In this document: positions 36,574 through 44,644 of the stretch, in pieces
How the letters are laid out: each line of letters starts with the position of its first letter
Numbering within the stretch: the first letter of the stretch is position 1
Source: Actinomycetales bacterium
GTDB taxonomy: Bacteria > Actinomycetota > Actinomycetes > Actinomycetales > Dermatophilaceae
NCBI GenBank assembly: GCA_016710645.1
Contig: JADJVI010000019.1
Span: 1-64,000, forward strand
DNA: 64,000 nt
Direction of reading: 5' to 3'
Notes under the pieces: model-generated
Seen by the model: the letters and a program-made list of their open reading frames with translations, nothing else
The model's database searches: none
What the model was told of the DNA's origin: nothing
Program-made: the position numbers and the translations under genes

Positions 36574-37187
36574 GGCAGCGGTTCAACGGCCAGATCGCCG
36601 GGGTGGGTTCGACTAGCGGCATCCGCGTCGTCGTGGGGCACTGGCCGCGATCCCCGTTCGGCCCGTTCGCGGACGCGATGGTCGAGCGCCCGGACGGCCG
36701 CCGGTTCCTCCTCGCCTCGACCGAGCAGGTCGCCGAATTCGTCTCGCACACTTATGAATTCGACGAGGTGCGGATCGAGCCGTTCGCCGTGCACGTGACG
36801 GGTGAGGGTGCCGGCGCGGTGTGGGAGATCGCCTCGGCGTCGCTGCGAGCGCGTCTTCAGGCAGGCCCGCGTATGCCGTTGGGTCACCTCCTGCGCCTCG
36901 TGCCCCGCCCGCTGGCGACCAGTCCGACGTGGGCCGGCCTTATCGACCCGATTGCCCGCGTTCTCATGTCGGGCGTGCGCACCCGTGGCACCGCCCTGGC
37001 GGGACGCCGGGAGAGCTATGGCGCCACCGACATCCGCCGCGTCGTCGTGCTGGAAGGCGAGTTCGACGGCATACCGCTGGGGTCTCTTGCCCCGGTCGAC
37101 CCGCCCTGCCGCTTCGGGTTCTCCTCGACCCCGCGGACACCGTCGATCACCACGGTGGCGACGACCGTCGAGACCCTCGGCACCTGA
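36570..37187 (+). CDS. Hypothetical protein coupled to the kinase-like gene
   Basis: A 205-residue soluble protein that I do not recognise. It begins at GTG 36570, which overlaps the kinase-like stop; ATG 36555 is a second option. It is rich in beta-strand-like segments (RFLLASTEQVAEFVSHTYEFDEV, IEPFAVHVTGEGAGAVWEI) and has the C-terminal pattern YGATDIRRVVVLEGEFDGIPLGSL followed by CRFGFSSTPRTPSIT. There is no signal peptide or membrane helix. It may share a role with the kinase-like partner. Confidence 0.7.
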   Translation: MRQRFNGQIAGVGSTSGIRVVVGHWPRSPFGPFADAMVERPDGRRFLLASTEQVAEFVSHTYEFDEVRIEPFAVHVTGEGAGAVWEIASASLRARLQAGPRMPLGHLLRLVPRPLATSPTWAGLIDPIARVLMSGVRTRGTALAGRRESYGATDIRRVVVLEGEFDGIPLGSLAPVDPPCRFGFSSTPRTPSITTVATTVETLGT

Positions 37188-37208
37188 GTGCAGCAACCGG
37201 CAGAGCAT

Positions 37209-37243
37209 GGCGCTATCACAGGCGCTATCACGGGGCGCTATCA
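37209..37243 (+). promoter_or_regulatory. Triple direct repeat GGCGCTATCA, vapBC operator/promoter
   Basis: GGCGCTATCA occurs at 37209-37218, 37221-37230 and 37234-37243, spaced 12 and 13 bp. The third copy contains a -10-like TATCAT (37239-37244) placed 6 bases before ATG 37251, so the transcript should be leaderless. The repeats are the likely binding sites of the VapB antitoxin. Confidence 0.7.
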
Positions 37244-37250
37244 TCGAAGC

Positions 37251-37502
37251 ATGACCGATGTGCTCATCCGCGGGGTGCCGGCCGAAGACCTGCGAATGCT
37301 CCGCGCGGCAGCCGAGGACGAGGGCAGCTCGCTGCAGAGTTACCTCAGCGCCGCGCTACACGCGCATGTCGTCATGCTCGCCCGACGTCGAGCCCTGGCG
37401 GAGGTCGGAGCCCGGCTTGACGGCAAGGCTCCTGTCCCCGATGAGGTTCGCGCCGAGGTGTTCGAGCAGATGCGCCAGACCGACCGGAGCTCGCTCGCGT
37501 GA
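37251..37502 (+). CDS. vapB: VapB-type antitoxin
   Basis: An 83-residue protein with an N-terminal ribbon-helix-helix (TDVLIRGVPAEDLRMLRAAAEDEGSSLQSYLSAAL over residues 2-36), the FitA/VapB-like DNA-binding form, and a C-terminal toxin-binding tail. It should neutralise the VapC ribonuclease and repress the operon through the triple repeat upstream. The stop overlaps the vapC start (GTGA). Confidence 0.88.
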   Translation: MTDVLIRGVPAEDLRMLRAAAEDEGSSLQSYLSAALHAHVVMLARRRALAEVGARLDGKAPVPDEVRAEVFEQMRQTDRSSLA

Positions 37503-37912
37503 TCATTGATGCATCCGTCGCGGTCGACGCTGTCACCGACCCTGGCGAGCGCGGTCAGGTGGCTCGGTCTTTCCTCGCCGCCATCCCCGCTGGCGAGCCG
37601 CTGCACGCCCCGGGGCACTTCGCCATCGAGGTCTTGTCGGCGCTGGTGGCCGTCGCCCGGCGCCCCGCGACGAGCTTCGCCGACTCCGACATCGCGGATG
37701 CGGTGCGGTCGCTCGCGGATTTCGGCATCGATATCGACCCGACGCCCTGGCCGGACGTCACCCGTGCGTGGGACCTGGCGGCGGGTTCGGTGCGCTATTC
37801 GGATGGCATCTACCTCGCCTCGGCGGAACGGCATCGCCAGCCGCTGGTCACCTCGGACGCGCGCTTGGCTCGATCGGGTGCCGCAGTCGACTGTCCGGTG
37901 CTCGCGCTGTAG
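37499..37912 (+). CDS. vapC: VapC toxin, PIN-domain ribonuclease
   Basis: A 137-residue PIN-domain protein with the acidic residues in place: D4 in MIIDASV, E44 in FAIEVLSAL, D102 in YSDGIYLASA and D120 in VTSDARL. VapC toxins cut tRNA or rRNA in a Mg2+-dependent way. The GTG start at 37499 overlaps the vapB stop, a typical VapBC arrangement. The pair sits just before rsmI, within genes that separate pmt from rsmI. Confidence 0.92.
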   Translation: MIIDASVAVDAVTDPGERGQVARSFLAAIPAGEPLHAPGHFAIEVLSALVAVARRPATSFADSDIADAVRSLADFGIDIDPTPWPDVTRAWDLAAGSVRYSDGIYLASAERHRQPLVTSDARLARSGAAVDCPVLAL

Positions 37913-37954
37913 CCACCCTCCCAAGCGGGCCGGGCCGGGCGAACCCCTGCGACA

Positions 37955-38812
37955 ATGACCGGCATGACTGGGCGGACCGCTGGCGGAGTGCTCGTCCTGG
38001 CGGCCACGCCCATCGGCGACCCGCGCGATGCTGCCCCACGCCTCGCCGACGAGTTGGTCGCAGCCGACGTCATCGCGGCCGAGGACACTCGCCGGCTGCG
38101 TCGCCTGACCAGTGCGCTCGGCGTCGAGCCGACCGGCCGCATCCGCAGCTACCACGAACACAACGAGGCCACCCAGACCGCCGAGCTCGTCGCCCTTCTG
38201 CGCGAGGGCGCTCGGGTCGTGCTCGTGACCGACGCCGGGATGCCGTCCGTCTCCGACCCGGGCTACCGCCTGGTCGCTGCTGCGGTCGCTGCTGACATTC
38301 GGGTCACCGCCGTGCCCGGGCCCAGCGCCGTGCTCATGGCGCTCGCAGTGAGCGGCCTGCCGGTCGACCGGTTCTGCTTCGAGGGGTTCCTGCCGCGCAA
38401 GCCGGGGGATCGAGCCCGAGTCGCGGCTGGCCTGGCTGCGGAACCGCGCACCATGGTCTTCTTCGAGGCGCCGCACCGGCTGGCCGAGTCCCTGGGGACG
38501 CTGGCCGCCGCGTTCGGGCCCGACCGCGAGGCGGCGGTATGCCGTGAGCTCACCAAGACCTACGAAGAGGTCCGCCGCGGTGGGCTCTTGGAGTTGGCAG
38601 AGTGGGCCGTAGGCGGGGTGAAGGGCGAAATCACCATCGTCGTCGCTGGTGCCTCGCCGGCCGCCCCGGCCGCCCTGGGAGAGGTCGTCACCGGCATACA
38701 GGAGCGGGTCGCTGCAGGCGAGCGGCTCAAAGACGTCTGTGCTGCGGAAGCCGCGCGAACCGGGTTGTCGCGCAAGGTGTTATACGACGCAGTGGTGGCG
38801 CAGCGGCGCTGA
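37955..38812 (+). CDS. rsmI: 16S rRNA (cytidine1402-2'-O)-methyltransferase RsmI
   Basis: A 285-residue tetrapyrrole-methylase-fold enzyme with LAATPIGDPRDAAPR, AEDTRRLRRL, SYHEHNE, VTDAGMPSVSDPGYRL and VPGPSAVLMALAVSGLP, which are diagnostic for RsmI. It methylates C1402 of 16S rRNA at the ribosomal P site. ATG 37955 or 37964 is the start. It is divergent in sense from pmt as in M. tuberculosis Rv1002c/Rv1003, but inserted genes lie between them. Confidence 0.95.
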   Translation: MTGMTGRTAGGVLVLAATPIGDPRDAAPRLADELVAADVIAAEDTRRLRRLTSALGVEPTGRIRSYHEHNEATQTAELVALLREGARVVLVTDAGMPSVSDPGYRLVAAAVAADIRVTAVPGPSAVLMALAVSGLPVDRFCFEGFLPRKPGDRARVAAGLAAEPRTMVFFEAPHRLAESLGTLAAAFGPDREAAVCRELTKTYEEVRRGGLLELAEWAVGGVKGEITIVVAGASPAAPAALGEVVTGIQERVAAGERLKDVCAAEAARTGLSRKVLYDAVVAQRR

Positions 38813-38833
38813 CGATGCCTGTGCGGTACCGAC

Positions 38834-39301
38834 TCAGCGGTGGTGCTGGCCCTCGGCCGACCGTTTGAGAGCGGCCAGGGTTTGGCGAATGCCGCTCTTG
38901 TTGAGCGAACGCCGGTCGCCGAGGATGCGCTCGGAGATCGCCCTCGAGGCCGCCGCCCGACGGTCGGTCCACTCCTCGGCGACGGTGCAGCCTGGGCCGT
39001 CGACGTCGGGGACGATGAAGTACTCCCAGTGCGAGATCGCCGCCGGACCGATGAACACGTCGAAGGCCAGGTGCCGGCCCTTTTCGGCAGCTGTCACCTT
39101 GCCGAAGGTGATCCAGCGCAGGGTGCCGCGGCGGTTGTAGCCGACGAACTGCGCGCCCTTGACTGCCTCTGTCGCGCCGCCCCGCCAACTCACTCGTTCG
39201 CACTCGGGTGACCACTCGCCCATCCGGGTGAGGTCCGAGACGAGGTCGTAGACGAGGGGTGCGGGCGCGTCGATGTGGATCGTGTCGCGCAGATCGGCCA
39301 T
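38834..39301 (-). CDS. SRPBCC-family protein (polyketide cyclase/dehydrase-like)
   Basis: A 155-residue START-like protein: ADLRDTIHIDAPAPLVYDLVSDLTRMGEWSPECERVSW-type opening (residues 2-40), then FVGYNRRGTLRWITFGKVTA and SHWEYFIVPDVDGPGCTVAEEW. These proteins bind hydrophobic ligands; many actinobacteria carry dozens. No ligand is evident. It is divergent from the PH-domain pair with 60 bases between starts. Confidence 0.85.
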   Translation of the reverse strand: MADLRDTIHIDAPAPLVYDLVSDLTRMGEWSPECERVSWRGGATEAVKGAQFVGYNRRGTLRWITFGKVTAAEKGRHLAFDVFIGPAAISHWEYFIVPDVDGPGCTVAEEWTDRRAAASRAISERILGDRRSLNKSGIRQTLAALKRSAEGQHHR

Positions 39302-39361
39302 GCCTCCATCCTGGCCCTTCCGGCCGGGCAGTGGTGCCCTGGGGGTGGTTTGCTTGACCAC

Positions 39362-39871
39362 GTGAGCGAATTCGAGCCTGTTTCGCAGCGATTGCGGCCG
39401 CCGACGCAGCGAGTGTCCCCGCGTGCCCGGTGGCTCTGGCGCATCGAGGGGATTGGCTCGATGATGTCGATCCTCGCCGCCCAGGGCATCTGGTGGTGGC
39501 GCGACCCGGCCTCGCCACAGCCCCTGCAGTGGTGGGTGTTGGCCGCCACGGTGGTGACTGAAACGGCATACCTCGTGGTCATGCCGCAGTGGCGCTATCG
39601 AGTGCACCGCTGGGAGGTGACCCCGGAGGCGGTCTATACCCAGACCGGCTGGTTCAACCAGGAGCGGCGGATCGCCCCGATCGTGCGGATCCAGACCGTC
39701 GACCTGGCGCGTGGCCCTGTCGCGCAACTGCTCGGGTTGGCATCGGTGCGGGTGACGACCGCATCGTCGGCTGGCCCGTTGCGCATCCACGGGCTCGACC
39801 ACGCGCTCGCCGTGAGTCTGGTCGAGCAGCTCACCGAGCTCACCGTCTCCGATCCCGGGGACGCGACGTGA
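39362..39871 (+). CDS. Bacterial PH-domain membrane protein (YdbS-like)
   Basis: A 169-residue protein with two membrane helices (about residues 30-75) and a bPH2-type domain: WRYRVHRWEVTPEAVYTQTGWFNQERRIAPIVRIQTVDLARGP-like region (residues 78-120) and VRVTTASSAGPLRIHGLDH. This is the YdbS-like partner normally encoded immediately before a YdbT-like protein. In Bacillus this pair is linked to resistance to antimicrobial peptides. GTG 39362 is the start. Confidence 0.85.
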   Translation: MSEFEPVSQRLRPPTQRVSPRARWLWRIEGIGSMMSILAAQGIWWWRDPASPQPLQWWVLAATVVTETAYLVVMPQWRYRVHRWEVTPEAVYTQTGWFNQERRIAPIVRIQTVDLARGPVAQLLGLASVRVTTASSAGPLRIHGLDHALAVSLVEQLTELTVSDPGDAT

Positions 39872-39922
39872 CGACGGGGCGTCGGCGATGACGGGGTGTG
39901 CGCGGTGGCTGGGGCTCCTGCG

Positions 39923-41500
39923 ATGAGCGAGGGCGAGTTCCGGCGGCTCGACGTTCGGATGCTGCTGGTGCACCCGGTGCAGGAGGCGGTGCGCTTCTTC
40001 CCGGCGCTGGCGGCGGTGTTCATCACGGGCCGCACGTCCGGCCGCAGTCCGTGGTGGGACCTCGGGGCGCTGGTCGTCGTCGTCCTGCTGGGCATGTCGC
40101 GCTGGTTCACCACTCGCTACCGGATCAGCGGTGGCCAGATCGAGCTGCGCACTGGGTTGCTCAACCGCAAACTGTTGGCCACCCCCGCCGACCGGGTGCG
40201 GACGGTCGATGTCACCGCGCCGATCTGGCACCGGCTGCTCGGGCTGACCCGGGTCGAGATCGGCACGGCATCCGGCACGCATAGCGACCGGATCGTCCTC
40301 GACGCGCTCGCAGCGCCGGTCGCAGAGGCGTTGCGGGCAGAGTTGTTGCACGGCAGGGCGGCCCGGCCCGCCGATGCATCCGGTGTGGACCCAGTCGCGG
40401 CCCGGCACGACGCAGCCGGGCCCGACCTGACCGAAACCGGCGCGGATGTGGCCGACCGTCCCGAGAGGGCAACGGATTCCGTCGCAGCGATACCGGAAAC
40501 GGTTCTGCTGCACCTAGATCCGAAGTGGGTCCGCTATGCCCCGTTGACGACCAGTGGCCTGCTGACCGCGCTCGCCGTGTGGGGTTTCGCCCTGCAGTTC
40601 CTTGGCGACGTCATCGGGCCGATCGAGGCGGCGGTCAATCAGTTCGAGGCGTGGGGACTGTGGATCACCGTCGTCGTCCTCGTCGTGGCCGCCACGGTGG
40701 GCATCGCGTTGCTGGCCGTCACGGCATACGTGCTGGCGTATTGGGGTTTCCGACTGACCCGGCACGTGGGCGGCACCTTGCAGACCACTCGCGGACTGCT
40801 GACCACCCGGTCCACGAGCATCGAGGAGGCCCGCCTGCGGGGGGTCGAGCTGTCGCAGCCGCTGTTGCTCCGCCTCGCGGGGGCCGCCCACCTGTCGGCG
40901 ATCACGACCGGGCTGCATCACGCCGAGCCCGGCGGCGGCGGGGGAGTTGCCCCGCTCGTGCCGCCGGCGCCGCAGCAGGCGTCGCTCGGCGTGGGGGCGG
41001 CCGTGCTGGGTGATCCCGAGCCGTTGGCGGTCCCGCTGCAGCCGCATGGACCGGCGGCACGGCGTCGGCGCTACGTCCGGGCGGTGTGGCCCGCGCTGGT
41101 GTTGGTCGTCGTCGCGGGCCTGTTGGAATGGCGGGTCGGTCTGCCGCGGGTGCTGTTCGGCGCGGCGTTGCTGCCCTTGCTCGCCGCACCCTTCCTCGCG
41201 GCCGACCGGTATGCCGGCCTCGGCCACGCTCTGCTCGCGCGGTACCTCGTGACTCAAGAGGGGAGCGTCTATCGGCGGCGGGTGGCGGTGGCACGGGACG
41301 GGATCATCGGGGTGGTGGTGCGGGAGTCCTACTTCCAGCGCCGGGCCGGGGTCGCGACCGTCGTCGCCGCGACGGCGGCCGGACGGCAGGGGTATGCCGT
41401 GCTCGATGCCCCCGCGCCCGTTGCGGACACCCTCGTGGTCGACCTCATCCCGCAAGCTTCTCATTTCGGTCGCCGCTCGGACTGCGACGAAGGTTCCTAA
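39923..41500 (+). CDS. Bacterial PH-domain membrane protein (YdbT-like)
   Basis: A 525-residue membrane protein with repeated bPH2 modules: TTRYRISGGQIELRTGLLNRKL, GFRLTRHVGGTLQTTRGLLTTRSTSIEEARLRGVELSQPLLLRLAG-like region, and LVTQEGSVYRRRVAVARDGI. Each is preceded by a pair of hydrophobic helices. It forms a two-gene unit with the YdbS-like protein upstream (gap about 50 bases). ATG 39923 is preferred; GTG 39896 in the same frame is possible. The exact function in actinobacteria is unknown. Confidence 0.85.
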   Translation: MSEGEFRRLDVRMLLVHPVQEAVRFFPALAAVFITGRTSGRSPWWDLGALVVVVLLGMSRWFTTRYRISGGQIELRTGLLNRKLLATPADRVRTVDVTAPIWHRLLGLTRVEIGTASGTHSDRIVLDALAAPVAEALRAELLHGRAARPADASGVDPVAARHDAAGPDLTETGADVADRPERATDSVAAIPETVLLHLDPKWVRYAPLTTSGLLTALAVWGFALQFLGDVIGPIEAAVNQFEAWGLWITVVVLVVAATVGIALLAVTAYVLAYWGFRLTRHVGGTLQTTRGLLTTRSTSIEEARLRGVELSQPLLLRLAGAAHLSAITTGLHHAEPGGGGGVAPLVPPAPQQASLGVGAAVLGDPEPLAVPLQPHGPAARRRRYVRAVWPALVLVVVAGLLEWRVGLPRVLFGAALLPLLAAPFLAADRYAGLGHALLARYLVTQEGSVYRRRVAVARDGIIGVVVRESYFQRRAGVATVVAATAAGRQGYAVLDAPAPVADTLVVDLIPQASHFGRRSDCDEGS

Positions 41501-41519
41501 CAAAGTTGCGTATCTGCTC

Positions 41520-41548
41520 TTTACATCCGACATATGTTCGAGTACTAT
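41520..41548 (+). promoter_or_regulatory. Promoter with LexA-like SOS box in the spacer
   Basis: -35 TTTACA (41520-41525) and -10 TACTAT (41543-41548) are 17 bp apart. The spacer is filled by TCCGACATATGTTCGA (41526-41541), matching the mycobacterial/actinobacterial SOS box TCGAACATATGTTCGA at 14 of 16 positions. Transcription should start at GTG 41555. LexA binding here would block RNA polymerase directly. Confidence 0.75.
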
Positions 41549-41554
41549 GAAGGG

Positions 41555-43153
41555 GTGACGATCACTCACCTCGACCCAGCACCCACCGGCGGTATGCCGT
41601 CCGGTGGGCTGCCTGCTGGGGCGGCGGTGGGTGGGGTTTTGGGTGGTGTGGCGGTGTCGCCGATGGTGGTGGGGGTGGCGACCTCGCTGGTGCATGCGGC
41701 GTTCGACCGGATCCTGGCTCAGGTGTCTGCTCTTGAGGTTGGTGTGGTGATCTCGTCGGCGGATGTTCAGGAGGTCGACCGGGTGGTGCGGCGGGCTGAG
41801 GCGGTGCGGTTGGCTCTGGTTGCTGCCGCCGATCGGCAGCAGGTGCATCGGCAGTGGGGTCATTCGTCGACGTCGGCGTGGATGGCAGCTGCGACCCGCT
41901 CGGGTGGTGCGGCGGCCCAGCAGGAGGTGGTTCTGGCGACTGCTCTGGCTGGTGGGTTGGACCGCACGCGGGAGGCCTTCGAGTCTGGCCGGGTGTCGAA
42001 GCGGAACGCGGGGATCATTGTCAAGGCGATGGACAAGCTGCCGGAGGGTGTGACGCTGGCCGACCGGGAGCGGGTCGAGTCGGCGCTGGTGCGCGACGCC
42101 GCGCACATGAACCCGGGCCTGCTGGATCGGGCCGCGAAGGTCGCTCTGGCAGCTGCGGAGAAGACCGCGGCTGAAGTCGCGGATCACCTTGAGCAGCAAC
42201 TGCTGGATGAGGAGCGTCGGGCCTACCGGTTGGCGACGGTCACCATGCAGGACCTGGGCGCTGGCACGACGAAGTTGGCTGCGACGTTGCCGACCCCAGC
42301 AGCGAAGGCGCTGGGCAAGGTGTTGCAGACGATGACCGCCCCCCGACGTGACCACCTGCGCAAAGCTGCCGAGAAGGCCCTGGCCGACGGTCAAACCCTC
42401 GCCGGGTGTCTGGACGACGGATCGGTCGCTGCTGACTTGTTGAGCGCCACGGGCACGCACGAGCACCCGTCCTTCGGCACCGGCGCCAACCGCGCGTCCG
42501 GGGCCAACGGTGCCGGTGTTGAGGGTCGGAATGCTGACTGGGCCGACATTGATTGGGCGCACCGTCGTGGCCGGGCGTTGACCGAGTTGATCGAGCATTT
42601 GGACACCGAGCGGCTGACCGGGAAGGTGGCCTCCACCGTCATCATCACGATGACCGCCGAGCAAGTGATGGGCGCCGCGAAAGCCGCCCAACTCCAGCAG
42701 ACCATCCTGGACGCGACCGGCGCGCTGATCGACATGGCCCCGAGCGCCGGGGCAGCGACCACCGACACCGGCGTGTTGATCTCCGCGAGTGCCGCGAGGC
42801 GGATCGCGTGTAACGCGGGGATCTTGCCGGTGGTGTTGGGCGGACCAGGCTATGTCCTCGACATCGGCAGACAGGAACGGTTCTTCACCGAGCATCAACG
42901 CACCGCGCTGGCGACGATCTACGAGACGTGTGCCGCCCAAGATTGCGACCGACCGTACGCCTGGTCGGAGCTGCATCACGAGGATCCGTGGTCGAAGGGC
43001 GGATTGACTGACCTCGACCGAGCGATCCCGTTGTGCGGTTTCCACCACCGCAAGATGCACGACCCGGCATACCAGCACGAGATCACCCGAGAGGCGCACT
43101 CATATGGGAACGCGCGCGGGGCGAAGACTGTCCACTTCACCCTGCGGGCATAG
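41555..43153 (+). CDS. DUF222/13E12-type HNH endonuclease-domain protein
   Basis: A 532-residue protein with an alpha-helical DUF222 region (residues about 30-430) and a C-terminal HNH domain: TCAAQDCDRPYAWSELHHEDPWSKGG-type zinc and catalytic region with the ELHH motif, then LCGFHHRKMHD. These proteins are abundant in actinobacteria (REP13E12 family) and several mycobacterial members are SOS-inducible. An in-frame ATG at 41534 lies inside the LexA-like box, upstream of the predicted transcript start, so GTG 41555 is chosen. The biological role of the nuclease is not settled; a parasitic or DNA-damage role is possible. Confidence 0.9.
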   Translation: MTITHLDPAPTGGMPSGGLPAGAAVGGVLGGVAVSPMVVGVATSLVHAAFDRILAQVSALEVGVVISSADVQEVDRVVRRAEAVRLALVAAADRQQVHRQWGHSSTSAWMAAATRSGGAAAQQEVVLATALAGGLDRTREAFESGRVSKRNAGIIVKAMDKLPEGVTLADRERVESALVRDAAHMNPGLLDRAAKVALAAAEKTAAEVADHLEQQLLDEERRAYRLATVTMQDLGAGTTKLAATLPTPAAKALGKVLQTMTAPRRDHLRKAAEKALADGQTLAGCLDDGSVAADLLSATGTHEHPSFGTGANRASGANGAGVEGRNADWADIDWAHRRGRALTELIEHLDTERLTGKVASTVIITMTAEQVMGAAKAAQLQQTILDATGALIDMAPSAGAATTDTGVLISASAARRIACNAGILPVVLGGPGYVLDIGRQERFFTEHQRTALATIYETCAAQDCDRPYAWSELHHEDPWSKGGLTDLDRAIPLCGFHHRKMHDPAYQHEITREAHSYGNARGAKTVHFTLRA

Positions 43154-43168
43154 CGCGCCCGAGCCGCG

Positions 43169-44485
43169 TCAGGTGACGCTGCCCGCGGAGGCTGCTCGCG
43201 TCCGCGCCAACGCCTCCAACCGAGCTGCGCAGGCCTCGCGGACGGTGTCCTCGGCCGTGTCCTGCACCCCCTCACGCAGGCTCGGGTCGGTCGCCGACAC
43301 GACGGCGTAGTAGAACCCCGAGAACGCCGCGAGGAAGCCGGACACCCGCACCTGTTCCCAGGTGAAGGCGTAGGCATGCCGCGAGGTGGACCAGCGGGCG
43401 ATGACATCCGGGTCGGCCTGGCTCCAGGTCTTGATCGCCTCGACGTTGGTCGTCGCAATCGCGAAGACGAGGAAGAAGGCGAGCACGGCCAGGGCGATGA
43501 CTCCCGCGACGACGAGGCGAGACATCGCCGCCACCAGCCGCAGGCTGCGTTCCTGCACCGGGTCGAGCGGACAGCGAGCCGGAGTGGGGGTGCACGCCCC
43601 ACCCCGGAACGGCCCGTGCTCGAGTGCCGCGTCGATCTCGTCGCGCGTGGCAAAAGTCGACAGGGCCGCGACGTCGAGGTGGTCCCGGCTGGAGAGGAAG
43701 AGCAGCGACATGACGACGAACCCGACGATCACCCCGGTATAGGCCAACGAGTCAAGCCGACCGATCGACTGCCACATCTCCGCAGTGAAGAAGAAGAAGA
43801 ACACGACGCCGAGCAGCAGCGGCAAGGTCCGCGCCAGCGCAGCGCTGGTGGCCAGAAACGATCGGGTCACCTCACGGCTCAAGTAGGTCGCGACCGAGAC
43901 CATCCCGGTGTTGACGACGAAGACGACGACGGCCAACACCAAGATCTGGATCATCGCGATCCCGCTGGCGTTGAGCAGTCGATTCTCGGTGGCGGTGGCC
44001 ACGAACCCCTCGAAGACCTCGGTCTCGTGCGGGGACAGCAACACGGCCAACACCGGCACGACGACAAAGGCCACTCGTTCCGGCCAGCCCACCCGCTCGA
44101 TCGCGGCGAACGGCCGCCGCCCGCGCCCGAGATTGCCACCCACCCAGGTCAGCAGCACGACAACCAGGACGATGGCCACGCTCACCGCCGGTGTCGCGGT
44201 CAGCGACGGCACCACCCAGAACATCACGACGAGAAAGAGCAGCACCAGGGCGGGTGCGGCGCGCACGGTCGCGGTCGAGTGGTATGCCGTGTCGGCCACC
44301 ATCGCGCCCAGCCCCCGCCGCAAGAACCACCGGCCCACCTCACGACGGTCCTCGGGAGCAGCCATCGCCACCGCAGCTGGTTCGGGGTCGGGAGCGGCAG
44401 GACTGGGGGTTGGGCCGGGACTGGGGGTTGGGCCGGGACTGGGGGTTGGGCCGGGACTGGGGGTTGGGCCGGGAGTTGCGGACAC
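43169..44485 (-). CDS. Unknown polytopic membrane protein with Pro-rich N-terminus
   Basis: A 438-residue membrane protein from GTG 44485 (ATG 44365 is an alternative that removes the repeat). The first 30 residues are PGPTPS repeats. At least six helices follow (for example LVLLFLVVMFWVVPSL, VSVAIVLVVVLLTWVGG, LPLLLGVVFFFFF), with a loop holding CTPTPARC, and a cytoplasmic C-terminal helix. I recognise no family. It is divergent from metG, separated by a cluster of three iterated words, and convergent with the HNH gene. Confidence 0.75.
   Translation of the reverse strand: MSATPGPTPSPGPTPSPGPTPSPGPTPSPAAPDPEPAAVAMAAPEDRREVGRWFLRRGLGAMVADTAYHSTATVRAAPALVLLFLVVMFWVVPSLTATPAVSVAIVLVVVLLTWVGGNLGRGRRPFAAIERVGWPERVAFVVVPVLAVLLSPHETEVFEGFVATATENRLLNASGIAMIQILVLAVVVFVVNTGMVSVATYLSREVTRSFLATSAALARTLPLLLGVVFFFFFTAEMWQSIGRLDSLAYTGVIVGFVVMSLLFLSSRDHLDVAALSTFATRDEIDAALEHGPFRGGACTPTPARCPLDPVQERSLRLVAAMSRLVVAGVIALAVLAFFLVFAIATTNVEAIKTWSQADPDVIARWSTSRHAYAFTWEQVRVSGFLAAFSGFYYAVVSATDPSLREGVQDTAEDTVREACAARLEALARTRAASAGSVT
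44401..44472 (-). repeat. Four tandem 18-bp units encoding PGPTPS
   Basis: The unit GACTGGGGGTTGGGCCGG repeats four times without a change, encoding PGPTPS repeats on the minus strand at the N-terminus of the unknown membrane protein. Exact identity suggests recent expansion. Confidence 0.9.
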
Positions 44486-44566
44486 GGCCGCAGCGTAGTC
44501 GCGCCCGAGGGCCGGAGGCGGTTGAGCCGTGAGGGGTGAGGCGGGAGTTGGCTGGGAGGTGGGCGG

Positions 44567-44614
44567 ACGGCATACCCCTCGGTGGACGGCATACCCGGCG
44601 GTGGGCGGCATACC
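44567..44614. repeat. Cluster of three iterated words upstream of metG
   Basis: ACGGCATACC at 44567-44576 and 44586-44595 and GCGGCATACC at 44605-44614 are spaced 19 bp, all in the same orientation, in the divergent promoter region between the unknown membrane protein and metG. They lie 31-78 bases before the metG ATG. Confidence 0.85.
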
Positions 44615-44644
44615 CCGTTGCACCACCCCCCTAGGATCGGGGCC

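Noticed and set aside
41534..41554. ATG 41534 as the start of the HNH gene
   Set aside because: It lies within the LexA-like box, upstream of the -10.
40514..43099. 861-codon minus-strand frame opposite the PH and HNH genes
   Set aside because: Low-complexity Arg/Pro/His translation and no start context; both plus-strand genes have clear motifs.
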